Shown here: in pieces, positions 8,703-19,422 of the stretch
How positions within the stretch are numbered: the stretch's first letter is position 1
Layout of the letters: each line of letters opens with the position of its first letter
Assembly: GCF_000062885.1 (NCBI RefSeq)
Contig: NC_009142.1
Coordinates: 682,001-746,000 of the forward strand
Source: Saccharopolyspora erythraea NRRL 2338
GTDB lineage: Bacteria; Actinomycetota; Actinomycetes; Mycobacteriales; Pseudonocardiaceae
Length of the DNA stretch: 64,000 nucleotides
Direction: 5' to 3'
Translations under genes and position numbers: made by a program
The notes under the pieces: model-generated
What the model was told of the DNA's origin: nothing
The model's database searches: none
Seen by the model: the letters and a program-made list of their open reading frames with translations, nothing else

Positions 8703-9515
8703 ATGCGGTACGTGGCGCAGATCGTCGAGGTGACCGATGTCGAGGACCCCAGGGTCGACGACTTCCGCGACCTGTCGACCGCGGACCGGCGCCCGGACCG
8801 CCCCGGCGGCCGCGGCCTGGTGATCGCGGAGGGCGTGGTCGTCGTCGAGCGGTTGGTCGCCTCGCCGTACCCGGTGCGCGCACTGCTCGGCGTCCGGCGC
8901 CGCATCGAGGCCCTCGCCGACCTGCTCGCGCCGCTGGACGTGCCCGCCTACGTCGCCGAGCCCGACGTGATGGCCTCCGTCGTCGGCTTCCACCTGAACC
9001 GGGGCGTGCTGGCGGTCGCCGACCGCGCCCCCGAACTGACCGCCGAGCACCTGGTCGCGACCTCCCGCAGGCTCGCGGTGCTCGAAGGCGTCGGCGACCA
9101 CGAGAACCTCGGCGCGCTGTTCCGCAACGCCGCGGCGCTCGGCGTCGACGGCGTGCTGCTCGGCGAAGGCTGCTCCGACCCGCTGTACCGGCGCAGCGTC
9201 CGGGTCTCGATGGGGCACGTGCTGCGGGTGCCCTTCACCCGGCTCAAGTCCTGGCCCGACGACCTCGACCTGCTGCGCGACGGCGGTTTCCGGGTGGCGG
9301 CGCTCACGCCGCGCGCGGACGCGGTGTCGCTGCGCGAGGCGGCGCTGGACAGCGGACCGGTCGCGGTCGTGCTGGGTTCGGAAGGACCGGGCCTGACCGA
9401 GCAGGCCATCGCCGCGGCCGATGTCGCGGTCCGCATCCCGATGGCGGGCGGGGTCGACTCGCTCAACGTGGCCACCGCGGGCGCGATCGCCTTCCACGCG
9501 ATGAGCGGGATCTGA
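8703..9515 (+). CDS. TrmH/SpoU-family RNA 2'-O-methyltransferase
   Basis: 270-residue SPOUT methyltransferase. The three SpoU motifs are present: HENLGALFRNAAAL, VLGSEGPGLTE and VRIPMAGGVDSLNVATAGAI, which form the knotted SAM site; the N-terminal part resembles an RNA-binding domain. It methylates ribose of rRNA or tRNA; the target nucleotide is not evident. ATG at 8703 chosen because upstream codons read unlike coding sequence. It is followed after 4 bp by the DUF2537 gene, the same pairing as remembered for Rv0881-Rv0882. Confidence 0.85.
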   Translation: MRYVAQIVEVTDVEDPRVDDFRDLSTADRRPDRPGGRGLVIAEGVVVVERLVASPYPVRALLGVRRRIEALADLLAPLDVPAYVAEPDVMASVVGFHLNRGVLAVADRAPELTAEHLVATSRRLAVLEGVGDHENLGALFRNAAALGVDGVLLGEGCSDPLYRRSVRVSMGHVLRVPFTRLKSWPDDLDLLRDGGFRVAALTPRADAVSLREAALDSGPVAVVLGSEGPGLTEQAIAAADVAVRIPMAGGVDSLNVATAGAIAFHAMSGI

Positions 9516-9519
9516 GCCG

Positions 9520-10206
9520 ATGAAGTCGACGACGTGGGAACTTCGCGCCCGCTCCGGACGGGCGGTGCTGGTCAACGGCGCCGAGCGGGAGGTCGACCCG
9601 GCGCGCCTGCCGCTGCCGGAGGCGCTGGTCGACGCGCTGCACGAGTGGGCGCACGTGGTGGACGCCATCAGCGAGGCACCCGCCGGTGAGTCGGCGGAGG
9701 ACGCCGAGGCGCAGCTCGCAGCGGTGTCCGGCGAGGTGGCCACCCAGGTCTCCCAGCGCGGACGTCAGCTCGCGCTGCGGCTGGCGGTGGAGACCGGCGG
9801 CGAGATCGGCTACGCGGACCCGGTGACCGGCGAGGTCGACCGCGTCGGTCGCAGGCGCACCTCCGGGCAGGCGGCAGGCCGCTACACGGGCTGGTACGCC
9901 CGGGGCGGGCGTCCCGGCCCGGTGCCGCCGACACCGTGGGCGACCGGGCTCACGATCACCGCGATCATCGCCGCGATCGTGGTGGTCACGCTGGTCGTGG
10001 TGACCCAGGGCCTCGCCGAGGTCAGCCCCGCGCTCGCGATCGGCGTCAACGTCGTCGTGGCGGCGGGCTTCGCGCCGTCGATCTGGCTCGGCAGGCGCAT
10101 CCCGGTGTGGCGGTGGGTCGCCTTCGGCACCGCGGCAGGCGTCGTGCTGGCCTGGATCGCGCTGCTGCTGAGCGCGCTCGGGCCAAGTACCCCCGGCGTG
10201 CACTAG
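9520..10206 (+). CDS. DUF2537-type membrane protein
   Basis: 228-residue protein: a soluble N-terminal half (to about residue 140), then two to three hydrophobic helices near 147-168, 171-190 and 198-222. It resembles actinobacterial DUF2537 proteins, of unknown function, which commonly sit beside a TrmH-type methyltransferase and the sepH gene, as here. It starts 4 bp after the methyltransferase stop and is surely co-transcribed. Confidence 0.7.
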   Translation: MKSTTWELRARSGRAVLVNGAEREVDPARLPLPEALVDALHEWAHVVDAISEAPAGESAEDAEAQLAAVSGEVATQVSQRGRQLALRLAVETGGEIGYADPVTGEVDRVGRRRTSGQAAGRYTGWYARGGRPGPVPPTPWATGLTITAIIAAIVVVTLVVVTQGLAEVSPALAIGVNVVVAAGFAPSIWLGRRIPVWRWVAFGTAAGVVLAWIALLLSALGPSTPGVH

Positions 10207-10273
10207 GAGCTGTCTTCGGGCTGACCTTGGGCGTGTGGGTGGTGGACCCTCAGGCGCCCTTTGGCTCCGGGAT

Positions 10274-10308
10274 CTTTTTCTCGCGTATCAGCTAACGCCG
10301 CGAAAAAG
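10274..10308. other. Inverted repeat with A/T-rich arms
   Basis: CTTTTT-ct-CGCG (10274-10285) pairs with CGCG-AAAAAG (10299-10308) around a 13-nt loop. The A/T tracts stand out in this GC-rich DNA. It lies 70 bp beyond DUF2537 and may end that transcript, or belong to a larger dispersed element running to about 10390. Confidence 0.5.
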
Positions 10309-10348
10309 CTGTCCTCGCCGGAGAACGCCTGAGAACCCTCGGCGGTGC

Positions 10349-10382
10349 CGGTTGCGGGGGTGGACAAGCGGCTGCGCCGCTT
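10349..10382. repeat. Dispersed repeat copy B with hairpin
   Basis: Second copy of the element at 4522-4556, one base shorter and with a few substitutions, again ending in the hairpin AAGCGGC-tgc-GCCGCTT (10366-10382). It lies downstream of the DUF2537 gene. Confidence 0.6.
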
Positions 10383-10398
10383 CGAAGCAGAACGGACG

Positions 10399-10521
10399 TC
10401 AGCCCGCGCGCCCAGCGGGCCGGCGAGGGCGCGGTCGTTTGATGCTCGACAGCGCGGCCAGGTAGAACACCCGGCGCAGTCCGCGGTGGTAGCGCTTCGG
10501 GCGGTGCAAGGCGGGCATGCT
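10399..10521 (-). pseudogene. IS110-family transposase remnant
   Basis: On the minus strand the frame ending at 10399 reads RPKRYHRGLRRVFYLAAL followed by SSIK, a hallmark of the C-terminal Transposase_20 region of IS110-family transposases. The similarity stops abruptly on both sides, there is no start and no upstream catalytic domain, so this is a scar about 75-120 bp long. The ORF right next to it (10521-10748) begins where the similarity ends. Confidence 0.65.
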
Positions 10522-10748
10522 TGCCGACATCGATCCCGACCCGGACGATTTCGCGACTGCCCGCCGACGCCCCCGAGATCCGTGTCCGCGCCGCGACGCT
10601 GAACGCGGCGCTGCGCGTGACGGCCGACGACTTCGCCTGGGCCACCGCCGAAGGCGTCAGCGCGGATGCCGTCGACCGGCACCGCAAGCGCATGGCCGAG
10701 GCCCTGCGCACGACCGCCTCGTCGGCGGTGCACCTGGCAGAGCTGTGA
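10521..10748 (+). CDS. Hypothetical 75-residue ORF, probable 3' gene fragment
   Basis: From about codon 14 to the stop the codons have the strong third-position G/C bias of real genes here, and the residues form an Ala-rich helical sequence (ADAPEIRVRAATLNAAL and on). The first dozen codons do not look coding, and a different frame nearby reads ADIDPDPDDFATA, suggesting a broken join. It directly abuts the IS110 scar, so it is probably the tail of a gene cut by that element. No family recognised. Confidence 0.4.
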   Translation: MPTSIPTRTISRLPADAPEIRVRAATLNAALRVTADDFAWATAEGVSADAVDRHRKRMAEALRTTASSAVHLAEL

Positions 10749-10811
10749 CGGCGTCGCGCGCCGAAGCCACGATCCAGCACGGTGTCGTGCGACACCCGAA
10801 TCGCGCCGAAA

Positions 10812-10855
10812 AACCGGAGGGGCCGGTGATCCGCGGATCACCGGCCCCTCCGGTT
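10812..10855. terminator. 44-bp perfect palindrome (terminator)
   Basis: Two 22-nt arms (10812-10833, 10834-10855) are exact inverse complements. It lies between the hypothetical fragment and the 3' end of sepH and can terminate from both sides. Confidence 0.85.
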
Positions 10856-10873
10856 CTGCCGTGCCTGGCCCGC

Positions 10874-11830
10874 TCAGCGGTGCGACCGGACTCCCAGCAG
10901 GACGTCCTCCCACGACGGCACGATCGGGTGGTTCTTGCGGCCGCGCCGCTGCGGCTCCGCCTTGCGCTGCCCGGCCTCGTCCTCCGCGGTCGCCGCCTCC
11001 GCCGGGGCTTCGCCCGGCTCGGCGTCGTCGGCGGGCGCCTCCGGCTCGTCGTCGGGCTCCGCGGCTGCCGGCGCCTCCGGCGCCTTCGCCGCGGGCGCGG
11101 CGCCGTCGAGGTCGAGCGGCGGCACCGAAGCGGAAGGCTCCGCGCGGTGCGGCGGCGCGGGCTCGGCACGTTCGGCACCGGACTGCTGGTCGAGCTCCAG
11201 GGCCTCCCTTGCCAGCTCGGTCACCGGCCGGACGGTGCGCAGCGGGCGGTTCGGCGACGGGTCGAGCAGATCCGCCGCGTGGTCGTCGAGCGCGGCGACA
11301 GTGCCGCCGTGCGCACCCGGGTGGAAGACCCAGTGCGCGGCGTTCTCGGAACGGCCCGCGTTCCACTGGAGCTCGACGACCCACTTGCCGTCCTCGCCGC
11401 GCCAGGCGTCCCAGGAGGTCTCGTTGTAGTCGTGGCCGCGCATGCCGAAGGTGTGCGCGACGACCTCACCGAGCGTCTGCACGTCCGGTCCGTCCTCGCG
11501 GACCGGGTGAGCGCGCTGGGCCATCTCGGCGACCTGGGCGCGTTCGAGCAGCACCGGATAGGCGTAGCGCTCGACGCGCTGCTCGGGGATGCCCGCGGCC
11601 TCGGCGACCTGCTCGACGGACGCGCCGCCGCGGATCCGCGCCTGGATCTCGCGCGGCCGCATCTGCGCCTCCATCTCGATCTGTACCTGGCCGAGCCTGG
11701 TCAGATCCCCGCGGGCCGCCGCACGCAGGCGTTCGTCGGCGGGCACGGAAAAGCGGTCCCCGTTCTCGGGGTCCTCGCAGATGACGGTCTCACCGTCCTC
11801 GTCCAGCCCGACCACCCGCAGCGCTCGCAT
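10874..11830 (-). CDS. sepH: Septation protein SepH (DUF3071)
   Basis: 318-residue cell-division protein. The N-terminal half (about 1-170) is the DUF3071 domain, including the helix-turn-helix-like stretch MRPREIQARIRGGASVEQVA and WVVELQWNAGR. A long Ala/Pro/Glu-rich linker follows, then a conserved basic tail ending NHPIVPSWEDVLLGVR. Known SepH stimulates FtsZ assembly at division septa. ATG at 11830 has GGGAGG 8 nt upstream; the longer upstream frame looks non-coding. It faces the DUF2537 gene across terminators and follows serC, as in mycobacteria. Confidence 0.92.
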   Translation of the reverse strand: MRALRVVGLDEDGETVICEDPENGDRFSVPADERLRAAARGDLTRLGQVQIEMEAQMRPREIQARIRGGASVEQVAEAAGIPEQRVERYAYPVLLERAQVAEMAQRAHPVREDGPDVQTLGEVVAHTFGMRGHDYNETSWDAWRGEDGKWVVELQWNAGRSENAAHWVFHPGAHGGTVAALDDHAADLLDPSPNRPLRTVRPVTELAREALELDQQSGAERAEPAPPHRAEPSASVPPLDLDGAAPAAKAPEAPAAAEPDDEPEAPADDAEPGEAPAEAATAEDEAGQRKAEPQRRGRKNHPIVPSWEDVLLGVRSHR

Positions 11831-12109
11831 AACGCCAGCCTCCCGCCGACTACATGTCACCAAGCTGTGACAGTAACCCGGCGCGCCCCCTTGACGCAGG
11901 AGGCACGCCGGGTTCGTCGTCTCGATGACCACCCTCTCAGCATCCGATCTTGCCCGATCGGTGGTCACCGTGCGAACAGGTAGAACCACTTATCTTCACC
12001 CGGTGATCACCCTTAGTGGCCGGATGCCGCTCATCGAGTGAAGATCAGTTGTGCGAGTCAGCGAACCGCGGTCCGGACCCGCTCGGGCCGGCGATGGCGC
12101 CGGGCCGGC
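11831..12109. other. sepH upstream region with hairpin
   Basis: No gene seen. A 9-bp stem AACCCGGCG (11875-11883) with CGCCGGGTT (11906-11914) encloses a 22-nt loop and may end the serC transcript or sit in the sepH leader. Confidence 0.4.
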
Positions 12110-13288
<1,179 letters not shown>

Positions 13289-13428
13289 TCATGCGTGGCC
13301 GGATGACCGGCGCCGTTGCCGGCTCCTCGCGCTTGGCCGCGGCCGGCGGGTGCCCGGCCGGCACCGCCGCCGCAGTCGCCGCACCGCAACTTACTGCCCT
13401 GTCCTCGCTTTGGCCAACGCCGCCCAGC

Positions 13429-14049
13429 TCACGCGGTGTCCGTGGTGTCGGCGGCAGGCGCGCCGGCCTGCCGCCGGAGGGTGCGGATGCGCTCGCTCAG
13501 CTCACGCCCGCGGTGCAGCGCCTGGTCGAAGACCTCGTCGAGGGCGTCGGCGGGCTCGCCGAGGCGCTGCCGCAGGGACCGGCGGAAGCGGAGCAGCTCG
13601 TAGCCGGGATCGCCGCCGGCGAAGTCGCGGGGGAATCCTTCGGGCACGAGCCGCTGGAGCCCGACGTTGGCCCAGCGCAGCGCGACGCGCGGGCGTCCGT
13701 CGCGGGCGTAGGCGCAGGCGGCCGACAGGTAGGTCTGCTCGCGGGTGGAGCGGGACTGCAGCAGCCGCGCGAAGAGCTCGTCGGCACTCTCGCGCAGACC
13801 GCGGAGCATCAGGTACGCGGCGTAGGCGGCCTTCGCGTCGAAGAAACCGGTGCCGTCGTCGGCGTCCACGGCGGCCAGCAGCGCGCGCCGGGCGCGATCG
13901 TGGTCGCCCGCGCGTCGCCAGTACGTCGCGGCTTCGACGAGTTCGTCGCTGCGCTGGCCGCCGGTCTCCGCGTCGTCCTCCAGCGCTTCGGCGAAGGAGA
14001 TGTCGATCAGCCGCCGCCTGCCATCCGGCAGTGGTGTGACCGCCACCAC
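13429..14049 (-). CDS. TPR-like hypothetical protein
   Basis: 206-residue helical protein. Paired helices such as AATYWRRAGDHDRARRALLAAV and AACAYARDGRPRVALRWANVG look like tetratricopeptide repeats, suggesting a protein-binding scaffold. No signal peptide or membrane segment. It lies between the broken citA gene and serC, all on the minus strand. No named family recognised. Confidence 0.7.
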   Translation of the reverse strand: MVAVTPLPDGRRRLIDISFAEALEDDAETGGQRSDELVEAATYWRRAGDHDRARRALLAAVDADDGTGFFDAKAAYAAYLMLRGLRESADELFARLLQSRSTREQTYLSAACAYARDGRPRVALRWANVGLQRLVPEGFPRDFAGGDPGYELLRFRRSLRQRLGEPADALDEVFDQALHRGRELSERIRTLRRQAGAPAADTTDTA

Positions 14050-14106
14050 TCCAGGCTACCGCCGCCGGAGGCGGGCAGGTCGGCGCGCCCGCCTCCGGCC
14101 GTGCGG

Positions 14107-15242
14107 TCAGCCCGCGGCGGCGACCATCGGGTTGATCGAGCCCCAGCCCTCGACGTCCTGGGGCGCGCGCGGAGCCGGGCCGACGTACTGCGCCGACGGG
14201 CGGACCAGCCGCCCGGTGCGCTTCTGCTCCAGCACGTGCGCGCACCAGCCCGCGGTGCGGGCGCAGGTGAACATCGCGGGCATCATCGTGGTCGGCACCT
14301 CGGCGAAGTCCAGGACCACCGCCGCCCAGAACTCCACGTTGGTCTCGATCTGGCGGTCCGGACGGCGTTCCCGCAGCACCGACAGCGCCGCCCGCTCCAG
14401 CTCCGCGGCCACCTCGAAGCGCGGCGCCGAAAGCTGTTCGCAGGTGTTTCGCAGCACGCGCGCCCGCGGGTCCTCCGCCCGGTAGACCCTGTGGCCGAAG
14501 CCCATCAGCCGCTCGCCGCGGTCGAGGATGGACTCCACGACCCGGCGGGCGTCGCCGGTCCGCTCGGCCTCGGCGATCATCGGCAGCACCCGGGGCGGGC
14601 CGGGGCACCGCCGTGCAGCGGCCCCGACATCGCGCCGACCGCACCGGAAAGCGCCGCCGCGACGTCGGCCCCGGTGGAGGCGATCACGCGGGCGGTGAAC
14701 GTCGAGGCGTTCAGGCCGTGCTCGGCGGCAGAGACCCAGTAGGCGTCCAGTGCCCGCACGTGGCGGGGGTCGGGCTCGCCGCGCCAGAGGGTGAGGAACT
14801 GCTCGGTCGTGGTCGCCGCCTCCGCGACGCGCTGCTGCGGTACCGGCGGGAGGTCGCCGCGCGCCGACTGCGCCACGTACGAGAGCCCGAGCACCGACGC
14901 GCGGGCGAGCTGCTCGCGGGCCTGCTCGTCGGTGATGTCCAGCAGCGGCGCGAAACCCTGCGACGGCGCCAGCATCGCCAGCCCGGCCTGCGCGTCGACC
15001 CGCACGTCACCGGTGCGCACCGGGAGCGCGAGGTCGGGGGCGGTCGGCAGGCCGTCGCCGAAGCGGCCGTCCACCAGCAGCGACCACACGTCCCCGAAGG
15101 AGACCGTGCCGACCAGGTCCTCGATGTCCACGCCGCGGTAGCGCAGCGCGCCGCCGTCGCGGTCGGGTTCGGCGATCTCGGTCCGGAAGGCGACCACGCC
15201 CTCCAGGCCGGGGCGGAAACCGGACTCGCCTGCGTTGCTCAT
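14107..15242 (-). pseudogene. citA: Second citrate synthase (CitA type), frameshifted
   Basis: Two overlapping frames together give a full citrate synthase of the short actinobacterial CitA type. The first (ATG 15242) runs to GPLHGGAPAR with the first catalytic His; the second continues from VLPMIAEAE through MGFGHRVYR (second His) to NVEFW, with Glu where most citrate synthases have Asp. Between Arg and Val the DNA has five extra bases, including a repeated CCCGG, at about 14588-14603; removing them gives 376 residues, the usual length. It is either a genuine null mutation or a GC-rich sequencing error. An intact gltA lies at 30.6 kb. Confidence 0.8.
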
Positions 15243-15540
15243 GATGCCTCGTCTCTCACGCTCGGTGGTGCCGCGCGCGGGCGCGCGCGGTTTCGACGTG
15301 GCGGGGGTTCGGAACGCGGAAGCGGCCGTGGTCGTCGTGCAACAGTGCACCGCGGGGTGGCGCTCACGCAATCGGATCGAGTGCCCTCACCGAACTGATG
15401 ACGAAGATCACAGCGCGCTCGCCAAAGCAACGCCTGCGAGCGCAAACGCCTGAAAAAAGGTTGTAAACAAACAATCATGTCGAGGTAAAACGCCTGGTCA
15501 CATCGATTTGGCGCTGGTAGCGGTGTGCTAAAGAAGCAGC
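15243..15540. other. citA-ureA divergent intergenic region
   Basis: No gene seen. It carries both divergent promoters; a relatively A/T-rich block lies at 15450-15490, and the 17-nt stretch at 15502-15518 recurs at 45341-45357 with one mismatch ahead of the purine permease gene. Confidence 0.4.
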
Positions 15541-15843
15541 ATGCACCTTGCTCCCCACGAGCGCGACAAGCTTCTCGTGCACCTCGCGGCCCGACTCGCC
15601 CGCGAGCGCATGGACCGCGGTCTGAAGCTGAACCACCCGGAAGCCGTGGCGCTCATCACCGACCACGTCGTGGAGGGTGCGCGGGACGGGCGCGGCGTCT
15701 CCGAGCTGATGAAGTCCGGCCGCGAGGTCCTGACCGCCGAACAGGTGCTCGACGGGGTGGCCGACATGGTGCGCGAGGTCCAGGTCGAGGCGACCTTCCC
15801 CGACGGCACCAAGCTCGTCACCGTCCACGACCCGATCAACTGA
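15541..15843 (+). CDS. ureA: Urease gamma subunit
   Basis: 100-residue gamma subunit, full length for the family, with the typical start [16 protein letters not shown] and the stretch [19 protein letters not shown]. Together with UreB and UreC it forms the nickel enzyme that splits urea to ammonia and carbamate in the cytoplasm. First gene of a six-gene operon ureABCFGD. Confidence 0.97.
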   Translation: MHLAPHERDKLLVHLAARLARERMDRGLKLNHPEAVALITDHVVEGARDGRGVSELMKSGREVLTAEQVLDGVADMVREVQVEATFPDGTKLVTVHDPIN

Positions 15844-15889
15844 CCGCGCGACCGCGGGTTCGACCGCCCGGCGAGGAGGAGCGTTGCCG

Positions 15890-16258
15890 ATGCGACCCGG
15901 AGAGATCATCACCGGCGACGGGCCGGTCCCGCTGAACCCGGGCCGCCCGCGGGTCCGGATCACCGTGGTCAACCGCGCCGACCGCGCCGTGCAGGTCGGT
16001 TCGCACTACCACTTCGCCGCGGTCAACGAGGGCCTGGAGTTCGACCGCGCCGCGGCGTGGGGCCACCGCCTCGACGTCCCCGCGGGCACCGCCGTGCGCT
16101 TCGAGCCGGGGGTGGAGCGGGAGGTCCGCCTGGTGCCGGTCGGCGGATCGCGGCGGGTGCCCGGTCTGCGGCCCGAGTACGCGGGCGAGCTCGACGGCCG
16201 CGGCCACGAACCCACCGCGCCGAACTACGGGGAGAAAGGCCAGGGGCACTTCGAGTGA
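15890..16258 (+). CDS. ureB: Urease beta subunit
   Basis: 122-residue beta subunit. [19 protein letters not shown] and [18 protein letters not shown] are the family signature stretches. ATG at 15890 follows GAGGAGG by about 10 nt; a TTG two codons earlier is also possible. Its stop overlaps the ureC start (GTGA). Confidence 0.97.
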   Translation: MRPGEIITGDGPVPLNPGRPRVRITVVNRADRAVQVGSHYHFAAVNEGLEFDRAAAWGHRLDVPAGTAVRFEPGVEREVRLVPVGGSRRVPGLRPEYAGELDGRGHEPTAPNYGEKGQGHFE

Positions 16259-17982
16259 GCACACCGTCGATCGACCGGGACCGCTACGCCGAGCTGTTCG
16301 GCCCGACCACCGGCGACCGCGTCCGCCTCGCCGACACCGACCTGTTCATCGAGGTCACCGAGGATCGCAGCCAGGGTCCGGGCGGCTCCGGCGACGAGGT
16401 GGTGTTCGGCGGCGGCAAGGTCGTCCGCGAGTCGATGGGGCAGGCGGCGGCCACCCGCGCCGAGGGAACCCCGGACGTGGTCATCACCGGCGCGGTCGTC
16501 CTCGACCACTGGGGCGTGGTCAAGGCCGACATCGGCATCCGGGACGGCCGCATCGCCGGCATCGGCAAGGCGGGCAACCCCGAGGCGGGCGACGACGTCG
16601 ACGACGCGCTCGTCATCGGGCCGTCCACCGAGGTCATCGCGGGCAACGGCAAGATCCTGACGGCGGGCGGCATCGACTGCCACGTGCACTTCATCTGCCC
16701 GCAGGCGGTGGAGGTCGCGCTGTCGGCCGGGCTCACCACGCTCATCGGCGGCGGCACCGGACCGGCCGAGGGCAGCAAGGCCACCACCGTCACCCCTGGC
16801 GCGTGGAACCTCGGCCGCGTCATGCGCTCGATGGACTTCATGCCTGTGAACGTGCTGCTGCTCGGCAAGGGCAGCACGATGCGCGCCGAGGCGCTGCGCG
16901 AGCAGCTGCGCGCGGGCGCGGGCGGCTTCAAGATCCACGAGGACTGGGGCGCGACCCCGGCGGTGATCGACAGCGCGCTGCGGGTCGCCGAGGAGTCCGG
17001 CGTACAGGTCGCGCTGCACGCCGACACGCTCAACGAGGCGGGCTTCTACGAGTCGACGCTGGCGGCGGTCAACGGCCGCTCGATCTCGGTGTTCCACGCC
17101 GAGGGCGCCGGCGGCGGGCACGCGCCCGACATCATCCGGATCGCCTCGGAGCCCAACGCGCTGCCGTCCTCGACCAACCCGACCCGCCCGCACACCGTCA
17201 ACACCATCGACGAGCACCTCGACATGGTGATGGTCTGCCACCACCTCAACCCGTCGGTGCCCGAGGACCTCGCCTTCGCCGAGAGCCGCATCCGGCCCTC
17301 GACGATCGCGGCCGAGGACGTCCTGCAGGACATGGGCGCGATCTCCATCATGAGCTCGGACGCGCAGGCGATGGGCCGCGTCGGCGAGGTCATCATCCGC
17401 ACCTGGCAGACCGCGCACGTGATGAAGCGCAAGCGCGGTGCCCTCCCCGGTGACGGGCGGGCCGACAACGCCCGCGCGCAGCGCTACGTCGCGAAGTACA
17501 CGATCAACCCCGCCATCGCGCACGGCATCAGCGGGCGCGTGGGCTCGGTGGAGGTCGGCAAGCTGGCCGACCTGGTGCTGTGGGAGCCGAAGTTCTTCGG
17601 CGTGCGCCCCGACGTGGTGCTCAAGGGCGGTTTCCCCGCGTGGGCGGCGATGGGCGACGCCAACGCCTCCATCCCGACGCCGCAGCCCTGCGTGGGCCGC
17701 CCGATGTTCGGCGCGCAGCCCCGCGCCGCCGCCGCGAGCAGCATGTTCTTCGTCGCACCGGACGCGCTGGAGGCGGGCCTGCCGGACCGGCTCGGCCTGT
17801 CGACGGAACTGGTGTCCATCGACAGCACCCGCGGGGTCACCAAGCACGACCTGCCGCACAACTCGGCGACCCCGGACATCGCGGTCGACCCGGACAGCTT
17901 CGCGGTGCGCATCGACGGCGACCTGGTCGAGCAGGACCCGGTCTCGGAGGTCCCGATGGCCCAGCGCTACTTCCTGTTCTGA
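16255..17982 (+). CDS. ureC: Urease alpha (catalytic) subunit
   Basis: 575-residue catalytic subunit of the amidohydrolase fold. Nickel ligands and active-site residues are visible: HVHF (His143, His145), the carbamylated lysine Lys226 in [31 protein letters not shown] and MVCHHLNP on the mobile flap. It starts at the GTG overlapping the ureB stop and its own TGA overlaps the ATG of ureF. No truncation or missing key residue was seen. Confidence 0.98.
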   Translation: MSTPSIDRDRYAELFGPTTGDRVRLADTDLFIEVTEDRSQGPGGSGDEVVFGGGKVVRESMGQAAATRAEGTPDVVITGAVVLDHWGVVKADIGIRDGRIAGIGKAGNPEAGDDVDDALVIGPSTEVIAGNGKILTAGGIDCHVHFICPQAVEVALSAGLTTLIGGGTGPAEGSKATTVTPGAWNLGRVMRSMDFMPVNVLLLGKGSTMRAEALREQLRAGAGGFKIHEDWGATPAVIDSALRVAEESGVQVALHADTLNEAGFYESTLAAVNGRSISVFHAEGAGGGHAPDIIRIASEPNALPSSTNPTRPHTVNTIDEHLDMVMVCHHLNPSVPEDLAFAESRIRPSTIAAEDVLQDMGAISIMSSDAQAMGRVGEVIIRTWQTAHVMKRKRGALPGDGRADNARAQRYVAKYTINPAIAHGISGRVGSVEVGKLADLVLWEPKFFGVRPDVVLKGGFPAWAAMGDANASIPTPQPCVGRPMFGAQPRAAAASSMFFVAPDALEAGLPDRLGLSTELVSIDSTRGVTKHDLPHNSATPDIAVDPDSFAVRIDGDLVEQDPVSEVPMAQRYFLF

Positions 17983-18683
17983 TGCCCGGCCCGCGCTCCG
18001 GCCTCGCGGTGCTCGCGCTGGCCGACTCACGGTTCCCCGGCGGGGGCCACGTGCACTCCGGCGGTGTCGAGGAGGCCGCCGCTCGCGGTCTGGTCACCGG
18101 CATCGCCGACCTGCGCGAGTTCCTGTACGGGCGGCTGCACGGGGCGGGTGCCCTGCAGGCGGTGTTCGCCGCGGCCGCCGCGCACGCCGCGGCCCGCGGT
18201 GTCCGGCAGGAGCACTGGTTGCGGCTGGACGCCGAACTGGACGCGCGCACTCCCTCGCCCGCGCAGCGGGAGGCGTCCCGCGCGCAGGGCAGGGGAACGA
18301 TCCGCGCCGGCCGGGCCGCGTGGCCCTCGCCGGAGCTTCGCGAACTGGTGGCCGCGACCCCGCGGCCACACCACCCGATCGTGCTCGGGGTGCTGGCCGC
18401 GACGGCCGGTTCCGGGCCCAGGGAGGCGGCGCTGACCGCGGGCTACCTCGCCGTCAGCGGACCGTCGTCGGCGGGAGTCCGGCTGCTCGGGCTCGACCCC
18501 TTCGCGGTCAACGCGGTGGTGGCCGAGCTGGCCAACGACCTCGACGGCATCGCCGACGCCGCCGCGTCGGCCGCCGGGCTGGACCCGGCGGACCTGCCGG
18601 CGCCCGGGGCCCCGGCCTTGGACCTGCTCGCCGAGTCGCACGATCGGCATCACCGGGAAGAGGTGCGTCTCTTTGCTTCCTGA
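17982..18683 (+). CDS. ureF: Urease accessory protein UreF
   Basis: 233-residue helical accessory protein with the family start [20 protein letters not shown]. UreF joins UreD and UreG on the apo-urease and guides GTP-dependent nickel insertion. Its ATG shares a base with the ureC stop, and its 3' end overlaps the ureG start by 11 nt. Confidence 0.93.
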   Translation: MPGPRSGLAVLALADSRFPGGGHVHSGGVEEAAARGLVTGIADLREFLYGRLHGAGALQAVFAAAAAHAAARGVRQEHWLRLDAELDARTPSPAQREASRAQGRGTIRAGRAAWPSPELRELVAATPRPHHPIVLGVLAATAGSGPREAALTAGYLAVSGPSSAGVRLLGLDPFAVNAVVAELANDLDGIADAAASAAGLDPADLPAPGAPALDLLAESHDRHHREEVRLFAS

Positions 18684-19419
18684 ACACCACGACCACGGCC
18701 ACGAGCACGGCGGCAACGGCCACGGCCACGGCCACCGGCACCAGGTCAACTTCGACCCGACGGCCGCCGAGCCCGACCCCTACGGCGTCGCGCCGCGCGG
18801 CGGACGGGCCTTCCGGCTGGGCATCGGCGGTCCGGTCGGCAGCGGCAAGACCGCGTTGACCGCGGCGCTCTGCCGGGCGCTCGGCTCGGAGGTCAACCTC
18901 GCGGTGGTGACCAACGACATCTACACCACCGAGGACGCCGACTTCCTGCGCCGGGCGGGCGTGCTCGACACCGACCGCATCGAGGCCGTGCAGACCGGCG
19001 CCTGCCCGCACACCGCGATCCGCGACGACATCACCGCCAACCTCGACGCCGTCGAGAAGCTGGAGGAGCGCCACCCGGGGCTGGAGCTGGTGATCGTCGA
19101 GAGCGGCGGCGACAACCTCACCGCGGTGTTCAGCCGTGGTCTGGCCGACAGCCAGGTCTTCGTCGTCGACGTGGCGGGCGGCGACAAGGTGCCGCGCAAG
19201 GGCGGCCCCGGCGTCACCACCGCGGACCTGCTGGTCATCAACAAGGTGGACCTCGCCGAGCAGGTCGGCGCGGACATGGCGGTCATGGTCGCCGACGCGC
19301 ACCGGATGCGCGGCGAGCTGCCGGTGATCACGCAGTCGCTGACCCGCACGCCCAACGCCCCCGACGTCTCGGCGTGGGTGCGGCAGCAGCTCGCGGCGGG
19401 GGTCGTCGTCGGTGCGTGA
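18673..19419 (+). CDS. ureG: Urease accessory GTPase UreG with His-rich N-terminus
   Basis: 248-residue SIMIBI GTPase. After a TTG start the first 25 residues are His/Gly-rich ([10 protein letters not shown] and HGHGHGHRH), likely nickel binding. Then come the P-loop GPVGSGKT, the metal-binding CPH in [17 protein letters not shown] and the base-recognition NKVD. It delivers nickel to urease. No ureE is present in the operon, and this His-rich extension probably takes over nickel storage or handover (inference). Confidence 0.95.
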   Translation: MLPEHHDHGHEHGGNGHGHGHRHQVNFDPTAAEPDPYGVAPRGGRAFRLGIGGPVGSGKTALTAALCRALGSEVNLAVVTNDIYTTEDADFLRRAGVLDTDRIEAVQTGACPHTAIRDDITANLDAVEKLEERHPGLELVIVESGGDNLTAVFSRGLADSQVFVVDVAGGDKVPRKGGPGVTTADLLVINKVDLAEQVGADMAVMVADAHRMRGELPVITQSLTRTPNAPDVSAWVRQQLAAGVVVGA

Positions 19420-19422
19420 GTC

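Noticed and set aside
10292-10795. Minus-strand frame containing IDVGK, resembling the IS110 N-terminus
   Set aside because: The match is five residues in a different frame from the clear C-terminal IS110 stretch and has nothing before or after it.
15400-15540. GlnR boxes upstream of ureA
   Set aside because: GTAAAC and GTCAC-like pieces occur, but the spacing and order of a full GlnR site could not be matched.
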